DNA from: CALVGQ01 sp964370435
GTDB taxonomy: Bacteria; Bacillota_I; Bacilli_A; Erysipelotrichales; Erysipelotrichaceae
DNA length: 64,000 nt
Reading direction: 5' to 3'
Assembly: GCA_964370435.1 (NCBI GenBank)
Contig: CAYJJG010000001.1
Coordinates: 1-64,000, forward strand
The notes beneath the pieces were generated by a model that saw only the letters and a list, made by a program, of their open reading frames with translations, did no database searches and had not been told where the DNA came from. Shown in pieces: positions 33,326 to 41,658 of this stretch (within the stretch, counting starts at the first letter, position 1; each line of letters opens with the position of its first letter). The translations under genes were made by a program, and so were the position numbers.

Positions 33326-34651
33326 TTAATTATCCATCATCTTTTTAACAGACTGTCCAATTAAACCTCCAGGATGCCATTTATAATACTGCTCCATATT
33401 AATTTGTTTATAATTTTGTAGCATTACACTCAATGTCTGTAGCACTAATGTTTCTGCTAGAAATGAAGCGCGAGGTGGTTTATTTAAACCATCACCTTCA
33501 TTTTGAATGGCTGCACTAATATGATATTTACTTGATTTTGCAAGCCAAGAATTTTCATTGGAGCTAACACCAATAACAACTGCGTCATTATTTAATAGTG
33601 CCTTTACTGTTTCTTTTAATTCAGCAGTTTCACCACTATTCGATATAGCTATAACAACATCCTTTTCTTTAACTTGACCAGATGATCCGTGAATAGCTTC
33701 ACAGCCATCAAGAAGATAAGCAGCTGTACCTGTAGAAGAAAGTAAGGATGCGATATATCCAGCAACATAGCTTGGCTTTCCAATACCAGTGATGTGTACT
33801 CTTCCACCATTATTTTCGCTTTCTACAATAGTATTTACTACTTCTATTAGAGTGTTATAGTTTATTGATGATTGATAGTTAGCTAACTCTTGCATAACCA
33901 TATCAGCATAGTTATTGGCTCCATAATCCTCTATAACTGTTTCTTGATAACTAAGGGCATCTTCATCTGCAACTAGTTCAACACAAGGATGTAGTTTTAG
34001 AAGACTAACAGGATATTGCGATGTTATCTTATCATCAAACAACTTAGATACCGCTAATGCTTTATTTTTTCCTGATGCCAGCAACAAAATTCTTTTAGCT
34101 TTCATAATATCAGCTATTCCTAGTGTTACTGCTTTTTTAGGAATACTTACTCCTAGTGGAGTTTTCTTTTTTAATGCATCCACATAGTCTTTATTCAGTT
34201 GTTCAATATGATATGTTGATTTCAAATATGAGTTTGGCATATTAAATGCAATATGACCATCCTTACCAACTCCTAAAATTAATAGATCAAAGCTATTAAC
34301 TTCTTTAACTTTTTTATAATAGTCAGAGTTCTCTATATCTGTTTCATCTACGCTTGGTGCGATAAAAGATTTAACAGTAATTTTACCTTCAATATATCGT
34401 TTGAAGTATGTAGCATTAGAATGAAGATTTTCCTCATCAATACCAATACACTCATCCATTGCATATACATCAACATTGTTAAATAGTTTTCGATCATCCA
34501 CTTGCGCTAACAGCTCATATAGTTTAGTTGTTGTATTACCTGAAGTGATACAAAGTGTATTCATATCTCCAGATTTTAATAGTGTAGTTAATCTATTTGC
34601 TGCAACTTCACTCATATCCTGATAAGACATTGTTTTATGTACCTTAATCAT
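33326..34651 (-). CDS. NagB-like / SIS-domain fusion protein
   Basis: 441 residues from the ATG at 34651, which has GAGGT 8 bases upstream. Residues 1-245 are a glucosamine-6-phosphate deaminase-type domain: TSGNTT (36-41), AMDECIGI (64-71) and GVGKDGHIAFNMP (127-139). NagB normally reads DGHIAFNEP; Asp131 and His133 are kept, but the Glu of the catalytic triad is Met138. Residues 265-441 are a SIS domain of the KpsF/GutQ sugar-phosphate isomerase type, with ITGIGKPS, SNSGETAELKE and the diagnostic HPGGLIG (426-432), but no CBS domains. Last gene of the PTS operon. It likely converts the imported, deacetylated sugar phosphate; the exact reaction is open. Confidence 0.8.
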   Translation of the reverse strand: MIKVHKTMSYQDMSEVAANRLTTLLKSGDMNTLCITSGNTTTKLYELLAQVDDRKLFNNVDVYAMDECIGIDEENLHSNATYFKRYIEGKITVKSFIAPSVDETDIENSDYYKKVKEVNSFDLLILGVGKDGHIAFNMPNSYLKSTYHIEQLNKDYVDALKKKTPLGVSIPKKAVTLGIADIMKAKRILLLASGKNKALAVSKLFDDKITSQYPVSLLKLHPCVELVADEDALSYQETVIEDYGANNYADMVMQELANYQSSINYNTLIEVVNTIVESENNGGRVHITGIGKPSYVAGYIASLLSSTGTAAYLLDGCEAIHGSSGQVKEKDVVIAISNSGETAELKETVKALLNNDAVVIGVSSNENSWLAKSSKYHISAAIQNEGDGLNKPPRASFLAETLVLQTLSVMLQNYKQINMEQYYKWHPGGLIGQSVKKMMDN

Positions 34652-34655
34652 GATT

Positions 34656-35108
34656 TTATACCTCAACTTCTATTAACTTATTATGTGCTTTAACATTTTC
34701 TGCTTTAGTTAGTATAGTGACACCGCTAAGTGGTTCTACAATGGTTAAAATAGTATCGGTTTTATAAGATTCTTTTAGAAGATTATAATCTACATGCATT
34801 AATACATCTCCTTGACGAACAGTATCTCCTTCATTGACCTTTAGATCAAAGCATTCGCCTTTCATCATCACACTATCTATTCCTACGTGTATTAATATTG
34901 TCACGTCTTCTTTTTGAATTAACATGGCATGTTGATGCTTATTGATATGGACAACTTGACCATCACAAGGTGATACTATTTGATTTTGATTAGGCTCTGG
35001 AATTATATATACACCTTCTCCTGCGATTTTATTCGCAAATACTTCATCGCTAGAAGTCGCAATATCATAGACCTTACCTGAAATGGGCGCAAATAACTCT
35101 AGTCTCAT
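34656..35108 (-). CDS. PTS EIIA, glucose/GlcNAc family
   Basis: 150-residue phosphocarrier that receives phosphate from HPr and passes it to EIIB. PTS_EIIA_1 (Crr-like) domain with the active-site His region DVTILIHVGIDSVMMKGE (about 68-85) and the second His nearby (HINKHQHAM, about 54-62). It overlaps the EIIB gene by 4 bases. In most NagE systems this domain is fused to EIIC and EIIB; here it is free. Confidence 0.9.
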   Translation of the reverse strand: MRLELFAPISGKVYDIATSSDEVFANKIAGEGVYIIPEPNQNQIVSPCDGQVVHINKHQHAMLIQKEDVTILIHVGIDSVMMKGECFDLKVNEGDTVRQGDVLMHVDYNLLKESYKTDTILTIVEPLSGVTILTKAENVKAHNKLIEVEV

Positions 35109-35350
35109 AATAGTTTATTTAACTCTTCCTCTAATACATTTGCGTGTGTTCCCCAAATAACTTGTAGGGCATTACCTCCCATTTTAGTTACCCAGTGTGC
35201 ACCTTCGTTTTTAATGCGTACATCATCAACTAACGACATGTCTTCAATTTCAAATCTTAGTCTTGTAATACATACATCTAATCCTGTGACATTTTCTTTT
35301 CCACCTAAGGCTTCGACGATGTTTTTAGCTTTTATACTTAAATCACTCAT
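35105..35350 (-). CDS. PTS EIIB, glucose/GlcNAc family
   Basis: 81 residues. The phosphorylated Cys is in LDVCITRLRF (about 24-33; most relatives have NCxTRLR). GGKENV and IKNEGAHWV... GNALQVIWG complete the fold. It overlaps EIIC by 8 bases and EIIA by 4, so all three are co-translated. Confidence 0.9.
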   Translation of the reverse strand: MSDLSIKAKNIVEALGGKENVTGLDVCITRLRFEIEDMSLVDDVRIKNEGAHWVTKMGGNALQVIWGTHANVLEEELNKLL

Positions 35351-36476
35351 TTTCTACCCTCTGCTTTCTTTCTCTACCTGGTGTTGGTAAATCAAATTTA
35401 ATAATCATAAAGCGGAATACTACATAGAATAATACACTCCATATTGCGCAAATTACTAGTAATAAAAATGGATTGCTTGCTAAACCGAAGTTTAATGCAA
35501 AGTCAATAAATCCTGCTGAGAATCCAAATCCTGCCGTTAAACCTAATGCACTACATACGAATGCCGCAAGACCTGATAATATAATGTTAGCTACAAATAG
35601 TAGTGGTGCTGCAAAGATATATGCAAATTCGATTGGTTCAGTGATCCCTGTAAGGAATGCGGCAAATGCTGCACTTAACATAATCCCTTTGATAGCTGTT
35701 CTATTTTTTTCATCTGCAGTATGTACCATTGCTAGTGCTGCTGCAGGATAACCTGTCATTAGAATTGGGAAGAAGCCTGATAGGAATGTACCTGCAGTTG
35801 GATCTCCATTTAAGAAGCGAGTAATTTCTCCAGTGTAAGTCACTCCGTCAACAACATATGTTCCCATTTGGAAGAATACGAAATTATTAGGAATATGGTG
35901 TAAACCAAATGGTAGTAACAGACGATTAATAACCATAAATATTGCAGCACCTGCACTACCAGAACCATCAATTAAAGCACCTAAGTTATTTAGTTGCATT
36001 TGGATTGCTGGCCATAATAAACCAAATACGATACCTAGAGCTATACAGACTAGTGAAGTTATGATTGGTATAAATCTTTTTCCTCCAAAGAAAGCTAAAT
36101 ACTCTGGTAATTTAATGTTTTTGTATTTATTGTAAAGAATCGATGTAATAATACCAATTACGATACCACCGAATACTCCGATATCAATTGTAGCATCATA
36201 AGTATGTGCTACACCTACAGTTACAAAGTATCCAGCTGCTGCAGCTAATCCTGCTGTCCCACTGTCTTTTGTAAAACCTAAGGCAACTCCTATTGCAAAT
36301 AAAATTGATAGATTGGCAAATACCATTTGTCCAGCTGTGCTTAAAATCGGAATGTTTAATAAATCGGCAGACCCCAAGCGAAATAATATCGCAGCTGCCG
36401 GTAAGATAGCTACCGGTACGATGATAGCTTGCCCTAGTCTTTGTAACGTAGGCATGATTTTGTCAGTAAATTTCAT
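35343..36476 (-). CDS. PTS EIIC, N-acetylglucosamine-type permease
   Basis: 377-residue membrane permease with about ten hydrophobic segments. It starts with TLQRLGQAIIVPVAILPAAA, and the region LLLPFGLHHIPNNFVFFQMG (about 186-205) with FLNGDPTAGTFLSGFFPI (about 222-239) and GITEPIEFAYIF (about 277-288) are the substrate-site blocks of NagE-type transporters. Glucose-type PtsG differs in these blocks, so an amino sugar or N-acetyl sugar is the likely cargo. Preceded by AAGGAGG. Confidence 0.9.
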   Translation of the reverse strand: MKFTDKIMPTLQRLGQAIIVPVAILPAAAILFRLGSADLLNIPILSTAGQMVFANLSILFAIGVALGFTKDSGTAGLAAAAGYFVTVGVAHTYDATIDIGVFGGIVIGIITSILYNKYKNIKLPEYLAFFGGKRFIPIITSLVCIALGIVFGLLWPAIQMQLNNLGALIDGSGSAGAAIFMVINRLLLPFGLHHIPNNFVFFQMGTYVVDGVTYTGEITRFLNGDPTAGTFLSGFFPILMTGYPAAALAMVHTADEKNRTAIKGIMLSAAFAAFLTGITEPIEFAYIFAAPLLFVANIILSGLAAFVCSALGLTAGFGFSAGFIDFALNFGLASNPFLLLVICAIWSVLFYVVFRFMIIKFDLPTPGRERKQRVENE

Positions 36477-36489
36477 AATTCCCTCCTTA

Positions 36490-37938
36490 TTATTTAGTTA
36501 TATAATTTACTTTATATGTACACTCCATTGTTGTTTCAACAATGAATGCATCATCATTTATTGTTACTTCATAAGTTAATTCTTTTTCATTGTACTTAAT
36601 TTCTACATTTGTTTTATTTCTTCTTCGCCACCACTGATTAAATTCAGACATGGTTACGCACTTTATATTTTTTTCTTTTAATGTTCTTAGTGTCTCATCC
36701 AGTATTTGGTAATGCTTTCCGAACTCCTGCGGATGACCATAGATCATTATTGGTTCTTTTTTAGCAATTTTATCTTCAATCATCTTTTGATAAAAATCTA
36801 CAATGTCACTGCTTTTAAACTCTAAACCATGATCTTGTGCAAAAATAACACTTCTTCCAACACACAGTGGATTACACGGTATTTGTAGAAGATTACTTTG
36901 TTCATCATTTAATAGTGCAAATTGTGGAAATCCATCAAAACTATATCCAAAATCAGATGAGAATGTATATCCATTATCTAAAAGAGCTTGCCCTAGTTGA
37001 TCATTATACATTCCTCTTGGAGCAACAAATACCTTCTGGTAATGACTCCCATGTTCTTTGACCCATTGTTCACAATCAATAATGTTTTTTGCATTTTCAG
37101 CATAGGTGTCAAATACATTGTGTACAACCCCATGATTTCCAATCTCGTGGTTACTGTTGATACAAGATAATTTATCAACTTCATCAATACACATGTTTTT
37201 ATTTACAAAGAATGTGCCTCTTGCTTGATGCTTGTCACAAGTATTAACTAGGTTCGCTAAGTTATTGCCGAAAATACCATCAACATCAACCCTCACCATA
37301 TAAATACTTTTTTCATTATTGGGATAATAAGATAATTTAAATAGTGGTATATTTAAGTTATCATGTGCCTCCTGAATTAAGTTTTCCATTACTGCACTTA
37401 TTTTGCTTTTATCAATATTAGATACTCGCTCACTCACTATACTGTGTTCAGAGAATGTTCTAAGGTTATTACCATGTACGAATAATAATTCTGATAAATT
37501 TCCAGTTAGTGCATATATCTTACCTAATCCATAATCGATGTTCATTGTTATTGGAAGTTTTCCATTATATAAATTACCCTTGATTATTCTATTCTCATTT
37601 TGTAAAGCATGACCAATTAAATTTGTTTCTTCATAAACATCAATCATCATTGGACACTTTACATCAGTAATCTTATACTTTGGAAAATAAACCTTTTCAA
37701 TAAATGCCTGGCCGTATTTCTTTTTTCCGATTAGATTTAAATCAGGCTTTTCAACAATAACAACACTTCCCTTTTTTACATTATCTAGTATTTCATTATT
37801 TAATGCTGAACAAATAATGATTGGTGTCTGTTGAAATTCATTTGTTACAATATAAGGTGTTTTCAGTTGATCTAGAATTGTCTTCCATCCATGAAGTTTA
37901 GTACCGTTTTGTAACAGAGATATAAAAGTTTTATTCAT
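36490..37938 (-). CDS. Leaderless CE4 (NodB-type) deacetylase in a PTS operon
   Basis: 482 residues. There is no signal peptide or membrane segment, so the protein should be cytoplasmic, which is unusual for CE4. An N-terminal region of about 200 residues has no recognised fold. The NodB domain follows (about 212-435): metal Asp in VRVDVDG (216-221), HEIGNHGVVH (264-273) with His269 and His273 as metal ligands, VAPRGMY (305-311), and a late IMIYGHP (398-404). A beta-rich tail ends the protein. Next to a GlcNAc-type PTS and a NagB-like gene, and with no nagA in the operon, it may remove the acetyl group from the imported sugar phosphate in place of NagA. The substrate is inferred. Confidence 0.7.
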   Translation of the reverse strand: MNKTFISLLQNGTKLHGWKTILDQLKTPYIVTNEFQQTPIIICSALNNEILDNVKKGSVVIVEKPDLNLIGKKKYGQAFIEKVYFPKYKITDVKCPMMIDVYEETNLIGHALQNENRIIKGNLYNGKLPITMNIDYGLGKIYALTGNLSELLFVHGNNLRTFSEHSIVSERVSNIDKSKISAVMENLIQEAHDNLNIPLFKLSYYPNNEKSIYMVRVDVDGIFGNNLANLVNTCDKHQARGTFFVNKNMCIDEVDKLSCINSNHEIGNHGVVHNVFDTYAENAKNIIDCEQWVKEHGSHYQKVFVAPRGMYNDQLGQALLDNGYTFSSDFGYSFDGFPQFALLNDEQSNLLQIPCNPLCVGRSVIFAQDHGLEFKSSDIVDFYQKMIEDKIAKKEPIMIYGHPQEFGKHYQILDETLRTLKEKNIKCVTMSEFNQWWRRRNKTNVEIKYNEKELTYEVTINDDAFIVETTMECTYKVNYITK

Positions 37939-37942
37939 ATAT

Positions 37943-38665
37943 CTACCTTCTTAAAGTAACCCAAAATTTAAATTTACTGCTTCTATATTTAGTAAATGTA
38001 AGCTCAACGGGAACTTGATTAGTTAAATAGGTAACCCTTTCTGTAAATAGTATTAATTCGCCTTCATCTAACATTAACTGCTCAATATCTTCTTGAGTTG
38101 GCAACATCGGTTCTAACGATTGAATAGCTGTTGAAATTTCTAAATTATATTTTGACTCAAATAAGTCATAAATTGAGTTTTTAGTTAAGTCAACCTCCAA
38201 TAAATTATTACATAACGAATTAGGTATATAGACTATTTCAGTTGCAATAGGTATATTACAATCTAGACGAATACGCTCTATACAATTTACTAAATCTCCA
38301 ACTTGAAGATTTAGTTTATCCGCTATTAACTTACCAGCTTTTATTAAAGTTTGCGTTTTCGTGATTGATGAAGGTGTGCCTCCTCTTGAGCGAATATCTT
38401 CGGTAAACCCTGATAGTTTTGATACCCCTTTTTCAATTGGCGGATAGCTTGCAAATGCACCGATTCCCTGCTTTTTCTTAATGCGGCCCATATTACTTAG
38501 CTCCTCATATGCTTTTCTTACCGTTGCTCTACTCACATGATAATCATTTCTGAGCTCTGCCTCTGATGGCATAAGCGTTCCAGGAGCTATTTCTCCACTA
38601 TCCATTTTAGAAATCAAATCTTTCATTAACTGATAATATAGAGGTGTGCGATCATTCATATCCAT
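37943..38665 (-). CDS. GntR/HutC-family regulator of the PTS operon
   Basis: 240 residues from the ATG at 38665, with AAAGGAGG 7 bases upstream. The winged helix (about 5-72) has PLYYQLMKDLISKMDSGEIAPG and SRATVRKAYEELSNMGRI; the UTRA effector domain (about 90-235) follows, with SKLSGFTEDIRSRG at its start, as in NagR/TreR-type sugar sensors. First gene of the operon, directly before the deacetylase. It probably binds the 24-bp inverted repeat over its own promoter and is released by a phosphosugar. Confidence 0.93.
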   Translation of the reverse strand: MDMNDRTPLYYQLMKDLISKMDSGEIAPGTLMPSEAELRNDYHVSRATVRKAYEELSNMGRIKKKQGIGAFASYPPIEKGVSKLSGFTEDIRSRGGTPSSITKTQTLIKAGKLIADKLNLQVGDLVNCIERIRLDCNIPIATEIVYIPNSLCNNLLEVDLTKNSIYDLFESKYNLEISTAIQSLEPMLPTQEDIEQLMLDEGELILFTERVTYLTNQVPVELTFTKYRSSKFKFWVTLRR

Positions 38666-38700
38666 CAATTCCCCTCCTTTCACTTGTACGGACATCCTGT

Positions 38701-38724
38701 TGTCATAATCATAATATCATGACA
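38701..38724. promoter_or_regulatory. Putative GntR operator
   Basis: Inverted arms TGTCAT (38701-38706) and ATGACA (38719-38724) around a 12-base A/T spacer that includes the -10 box. A repressor bound here would cover the -10 and the transcription start. Confidence 0.5.
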
Positions 38725-38739
38725 TTTTATGTTATGCAA
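38711..38739 (-). promoter_or_regulatory. Promoter of the GntR-CE4-PTS operon
   Basis: -35 TTGCAT (38734-38739) and -10 TATTAT (38711-38716) on the minus strand, 17 bases apart. Confidence 0.65.
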
Positions 38740-38927
38740 GTAGAAAATAGTTATTTTTATTTATTTTATAGATTTATCTTACCTAAATTACTATTAATCC
38801 ATTATAAAAACTATTTTTTATAGAGTAAATTCTAGTTTTATCTACGTATATTACCTTATCCTGCAACTTCAGCAACTATATATTGCTTTCAATAAGATAC
38901 TTTTTACAATGACCTCCGTAACAAAAA
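38740..38927. other. AT-rich spacer, nothing recognised
   Basis: Sequence between the PTS operon promoter and the hydrogenase operon terminator; no frame or RNA motif stands out. Confidence 0.4.
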
Positions 38928-38960
38928 AAAGATTAGCTCATTAAATAAACACCAACCTTT
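38928..38960 (-). terminator. Terminator of the hydrogenase operon
   Basis: Imperfect stem AAAGATTAG/AACCTTT with a long loop, followed on the minus strand by eight T. It lies 67 bases after the last hydrogenase stop. Confidence 0.55.
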
Positions 38961-39027
38961 TTCTATTAATTCTTTGTTTTTGTAATATACAGGACTAGTA
39001 GTTCGCTTTAAAACATTAGTAACTAAC

Positions 39028-40470
39028 TTACTGATTTTCTTTGAATAGTGAGATATTCATTAGCTTTACTGAATCCATTAATGTTTTTTCATATGCTTCC
39101 ATACCATATTTGTCCACCTGCGTCTTGTTTTTAGGACCGTGCGTCAAGCATCCCGCACCTCCTATGCATCCTTGAACACAAGCCATACCTTCAATAAAAT
39201 TAACATCCGATAGTTTTTTTGATGCTTTTAATAATGCAACCTTACAAGCTTCAATTCCATCACATTTTTCAGCTTTAACTTCAAAGTCAATATTTTGTTC
39301 CTTGATGGCTTGCACTACTGCATCTGAAAGTCCTCCACTCCGTGCAAATATTCTACCAAAATAAGAAGCATTATCTAGCACGTCCTCTGACAGACTTTCC
39401 AAACTAATATTAACACTATCAAACAGAGCTTGTAGTTCTTCAAAAGTGATCACATTATCAATATATGGAGAAACATGATTCAGTTGATACTCCATTTTTT
39501 TAGCTGTGCATGGTCCAATAAAAACCACCTTAGCTGATTCATCTGTCTCCTTAATATACTTAGCAATACGCGCCATAGGTGAGAGATTGTGAGAGATATG
39601 TTGAGCTAAATCAGTAAAATTCTTTTGAACATACATGACAAATGCCGGGCAACAAGAGCTCGTTAAGAATTTCTTTTCGGCAAGCTCTTGTGACTCTTCT
39701 AAAGCTACTGCATCTGCTCCTAATGCAGCCTCAACTACAGTATGAAATCCAAGTTCTTTAATTCCAGCAATTACTTGCCCAAGATTAGCGTATTGAAATT
39801 GACTTGAGATTGAGGGCGCTACAACAGCATACACTTTTTCATTTGTTTTTTTACTTTGTTTCAAAAGTTGAATGGTATCTAAAATAAATGATTTGTCACT
39901 AATCGAACCAAATGGGCACTGATATACACAAGCTCCGCAAGCTATGCATTTTTCATTATCGATTTTAGCACTTCTGTCCGGTGCCTCAGCAATGGCATTA
40001 ACCTTACAAGCACTTTCACATGGTCGTTTGCTGCGAATAATTGCATAATATGGGCAGACTCTAGCACAAGCTCCACAATCAACACATTTTTCTTTATCAA
40101 TTTTAGCAACATGATTTTCATCAAACGAGATAGCATTGAACTTACATGATTCAAAACAGCGATGTGATAGACAGCCACGGCATGATGATGTCACTGTATG
40201 TCCAGATACTGGGCATTCATCACAGGCAATATCTATAACCTCAATCACATTAGGGTTGTCTGGATTTCCACCCATGGCAATTTTTACACGCTCGCTAAGT
40301 ATCGCTCGTTCTTTATAAACACAACAGCGCATGGATGCATCTTTGGTAGGTACAATTACTCTGGGAATATCCATAATACTTTCCAATAGAGTATCATTCC
40401 ATGCATTTTTAGCTACTTCTTTTAATACTTTATATTTAATTTCTTGAACTTTTGTATCAAAAATTTTCAT
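39028..40470 (-). CDS. Monomeric [FeFe] hydrogenase, group B type
   Basis: 480 residues. Cys-rich region 83-110, then ferredoxin-like [4Fe-4S] sites (CVDCGACARVCP at 129-140, CIACGACVYQCP at 175-186). The H-cluster domain has all three loops: L1 TSSCCPAF (270-277, both Cys present), L2 GPCTAKKME (319-327) and L3 GMACVQGCIGGAG (428-440). L1 and L2 differ from the classic TSCCPxW and MPCxxKxxE, which points to the group B subfamily. It would exchange electrons between ferredoxin and H2. Last gene of the operon. The maturases HydE, HydF and HydG are not in the window. Confidence 0.9.
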   Translation of the reverse strand: MKIFDTKVQEIKYKVLKEVAKNAWNDTLLESIMDIPRVIVPTKDASMRCCVYKERAILSERVKIAMGGNPDNPNVIEVIDIACDECPVSGHTVTSSCRGCLSHRCFESCKFNAISFDENHVAKIDKEKCVDCGACARVCPYYAIIRSKRPCESACKVNAIAEAPDRSAKIDNEKCIACGACVYQCPFGSISDKSFILDTIQLLKQSKKTNEKVYAVVAPSISSQFQYANLGQVIAGIKELGFHTVVEAALGADAVALEESQELAEKKFLTSSCCPAFVMYVQKNFTDLAQHISHNLSPMARIAKYIKETDESAKVVFIGPCTAKKMEYQLNHVSPYIDNVITFEELQALFDSVNISLESLSEDVLDNASYFGRIFARSGGLSDAVVQAIKEQNIDFEVKAEKCDGIEACKVALLKASKKLSDVNFIEGMACVQGCIGGAGCLTHGPKNKTQVDKYGMEAYEKTLMDSVKLMNISLFKENQ

Positions 40471-40482
40471 CGTATTCTCTCC

Positions 40483-41658
40483 TTAAAAATAACTCACTTT
40501 GATTCGCTTACCAATTTTATTTAAGCAACTTGCAAGTTCGTCAATAAGCTGCATCTTAATATTGAAACTAATAGGTAAATCAGGATTTTGGTGAGCTGGA
40601 TTAATGGCTTTACCAACATAGAAATTAATATCTGTGGCCTCCTCTAACAATAAACGGGCAATTTGAGATGCACCATCTTTTTGTGAACTCCATTTATCAT
40701 ACAAGTGATTTTGTTCAAGATAGTCTTTAGCATAGGTTAAAACCTTATTAATTGTTATAACCCCTTCGGTAACTAAATCTGCACCCTTTATTTCTGATGT
40801 AGGTGGAATTTCAGCATCAAAGTAGTCAATAGAGGTAATTATTTCTTCATTTAAGAAATTTGCCGCAATACTAGAAGTTGTACCTCCACAAACTATATGT
40901 TTACCTTCCTTTGAAAAAAATAAAGACATCATTTTATCTGCATCGTTGTGATTAGATGGCGGCCCAATAATTAAGTTCATTGGTTTTCTTTTACGCATTT
41001 TAATTGTGCAAGCCGTAGTATCATCTCCAGGTTTTTGTTCATACAAATTTTCGCAAACTTGAAGTAACATTTTATTTAATGTTTTAGCGGTAAATCCAAC
41101 ATGGCACAAAGGTTTTACATATTCAATGATTTCTTCACGATCCCATCCAAAATTTAATACACTTCCTACCCCAGCATGAATACAACCATCACTCATTAAA
41201 AATAATGTGTCATTTTCATACAAATTAATTCGTGAAGTATAAATCTTTTTTCCACTAATGATTGTTTCTGTGCATGGAAATTCTATATGTTCTTTATCAC
41301 GAATTAAAATTACCTTAGGGTTATCATACTGTATAATTTCAGCCTCTTTTTGTCCTTTAAGTATTCGCACAAGAGTAAAGGTAGAATACGCTACTCCTCG
41401 AAGCGAACATATAGGTAGTGTTTGCGCAATAGTTTCAACACAATCTCGAATATCAAGACCTTCTGAAATCATTGTCGATAAAATCTTAGCAGTCATCGTA
41501 GATAATATATTTGCCTTTACTCCACTTCCTAGACCATCCGCAAGGACTATAGTTATTGAACCATCAACTCCTTCTACAACATTAATCTGATCACCACACA
41601 ACTCTTCATTATGCTTGTTTAAACTGTGATATCCTATTTCTGTGCATAAATTAATCAT
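40483..41658 (-). CDS. SpoIIE-type protein phosphatase linked to hydrogenase
   Basis: 391 residues. The PP2C/SpoIIE domain fills about 1-230, with the metal-binding LADGLGSGVKAN (about 39-50), LMSDGCIHAGVG and GDDTTACTI (about 210-218). The C-terminal 160 residues (about 235-391) form an extra domain with IIGPPSNHNDADKMM; I do not recognise it. The gene overlaps the sensory hydrogenase gene by 8 bases, so the two are translated together. Sensory [FeFe] hydrogenases are often next to kinases or phosphatases. A role in passing the H2 signal to a phosphorylated target is inferred. Confidence 0.85.
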   Translation of the reverse strand: MINLCTEIGYHSLNKHNEELCGDQINVVEGVDGSITIVLADGLGSGVKANILSTMTAKILSTMISEGLDIRDCVETIAQTLPICSLRGVAYSTFTLVRILKGQKEAEIIQYDNPKVILIRDKEHIEFPCTETIISGKKIYTSRINLYENDTLFLMSDGCIHAGVGSVLNFGWDREEIIEYVKPLCHVGFTAKTLNKMLLQVCENLYEQKPGDDTTACTIKMRKRKPMNLIIGPPSNHNDADKMMSLFFSKEGKHIVCGGTTSSIAANFLNEEIITSIDYFDAEIPPTSEIKGADLVTEGVITINKVLTYAKDYLEQNHLYDKWSSQKDGASQIARLLLEEATDINFYVGKAINPAHQNPDLPISFNIKMQLIDELASCLNKIGKRIKVSYF

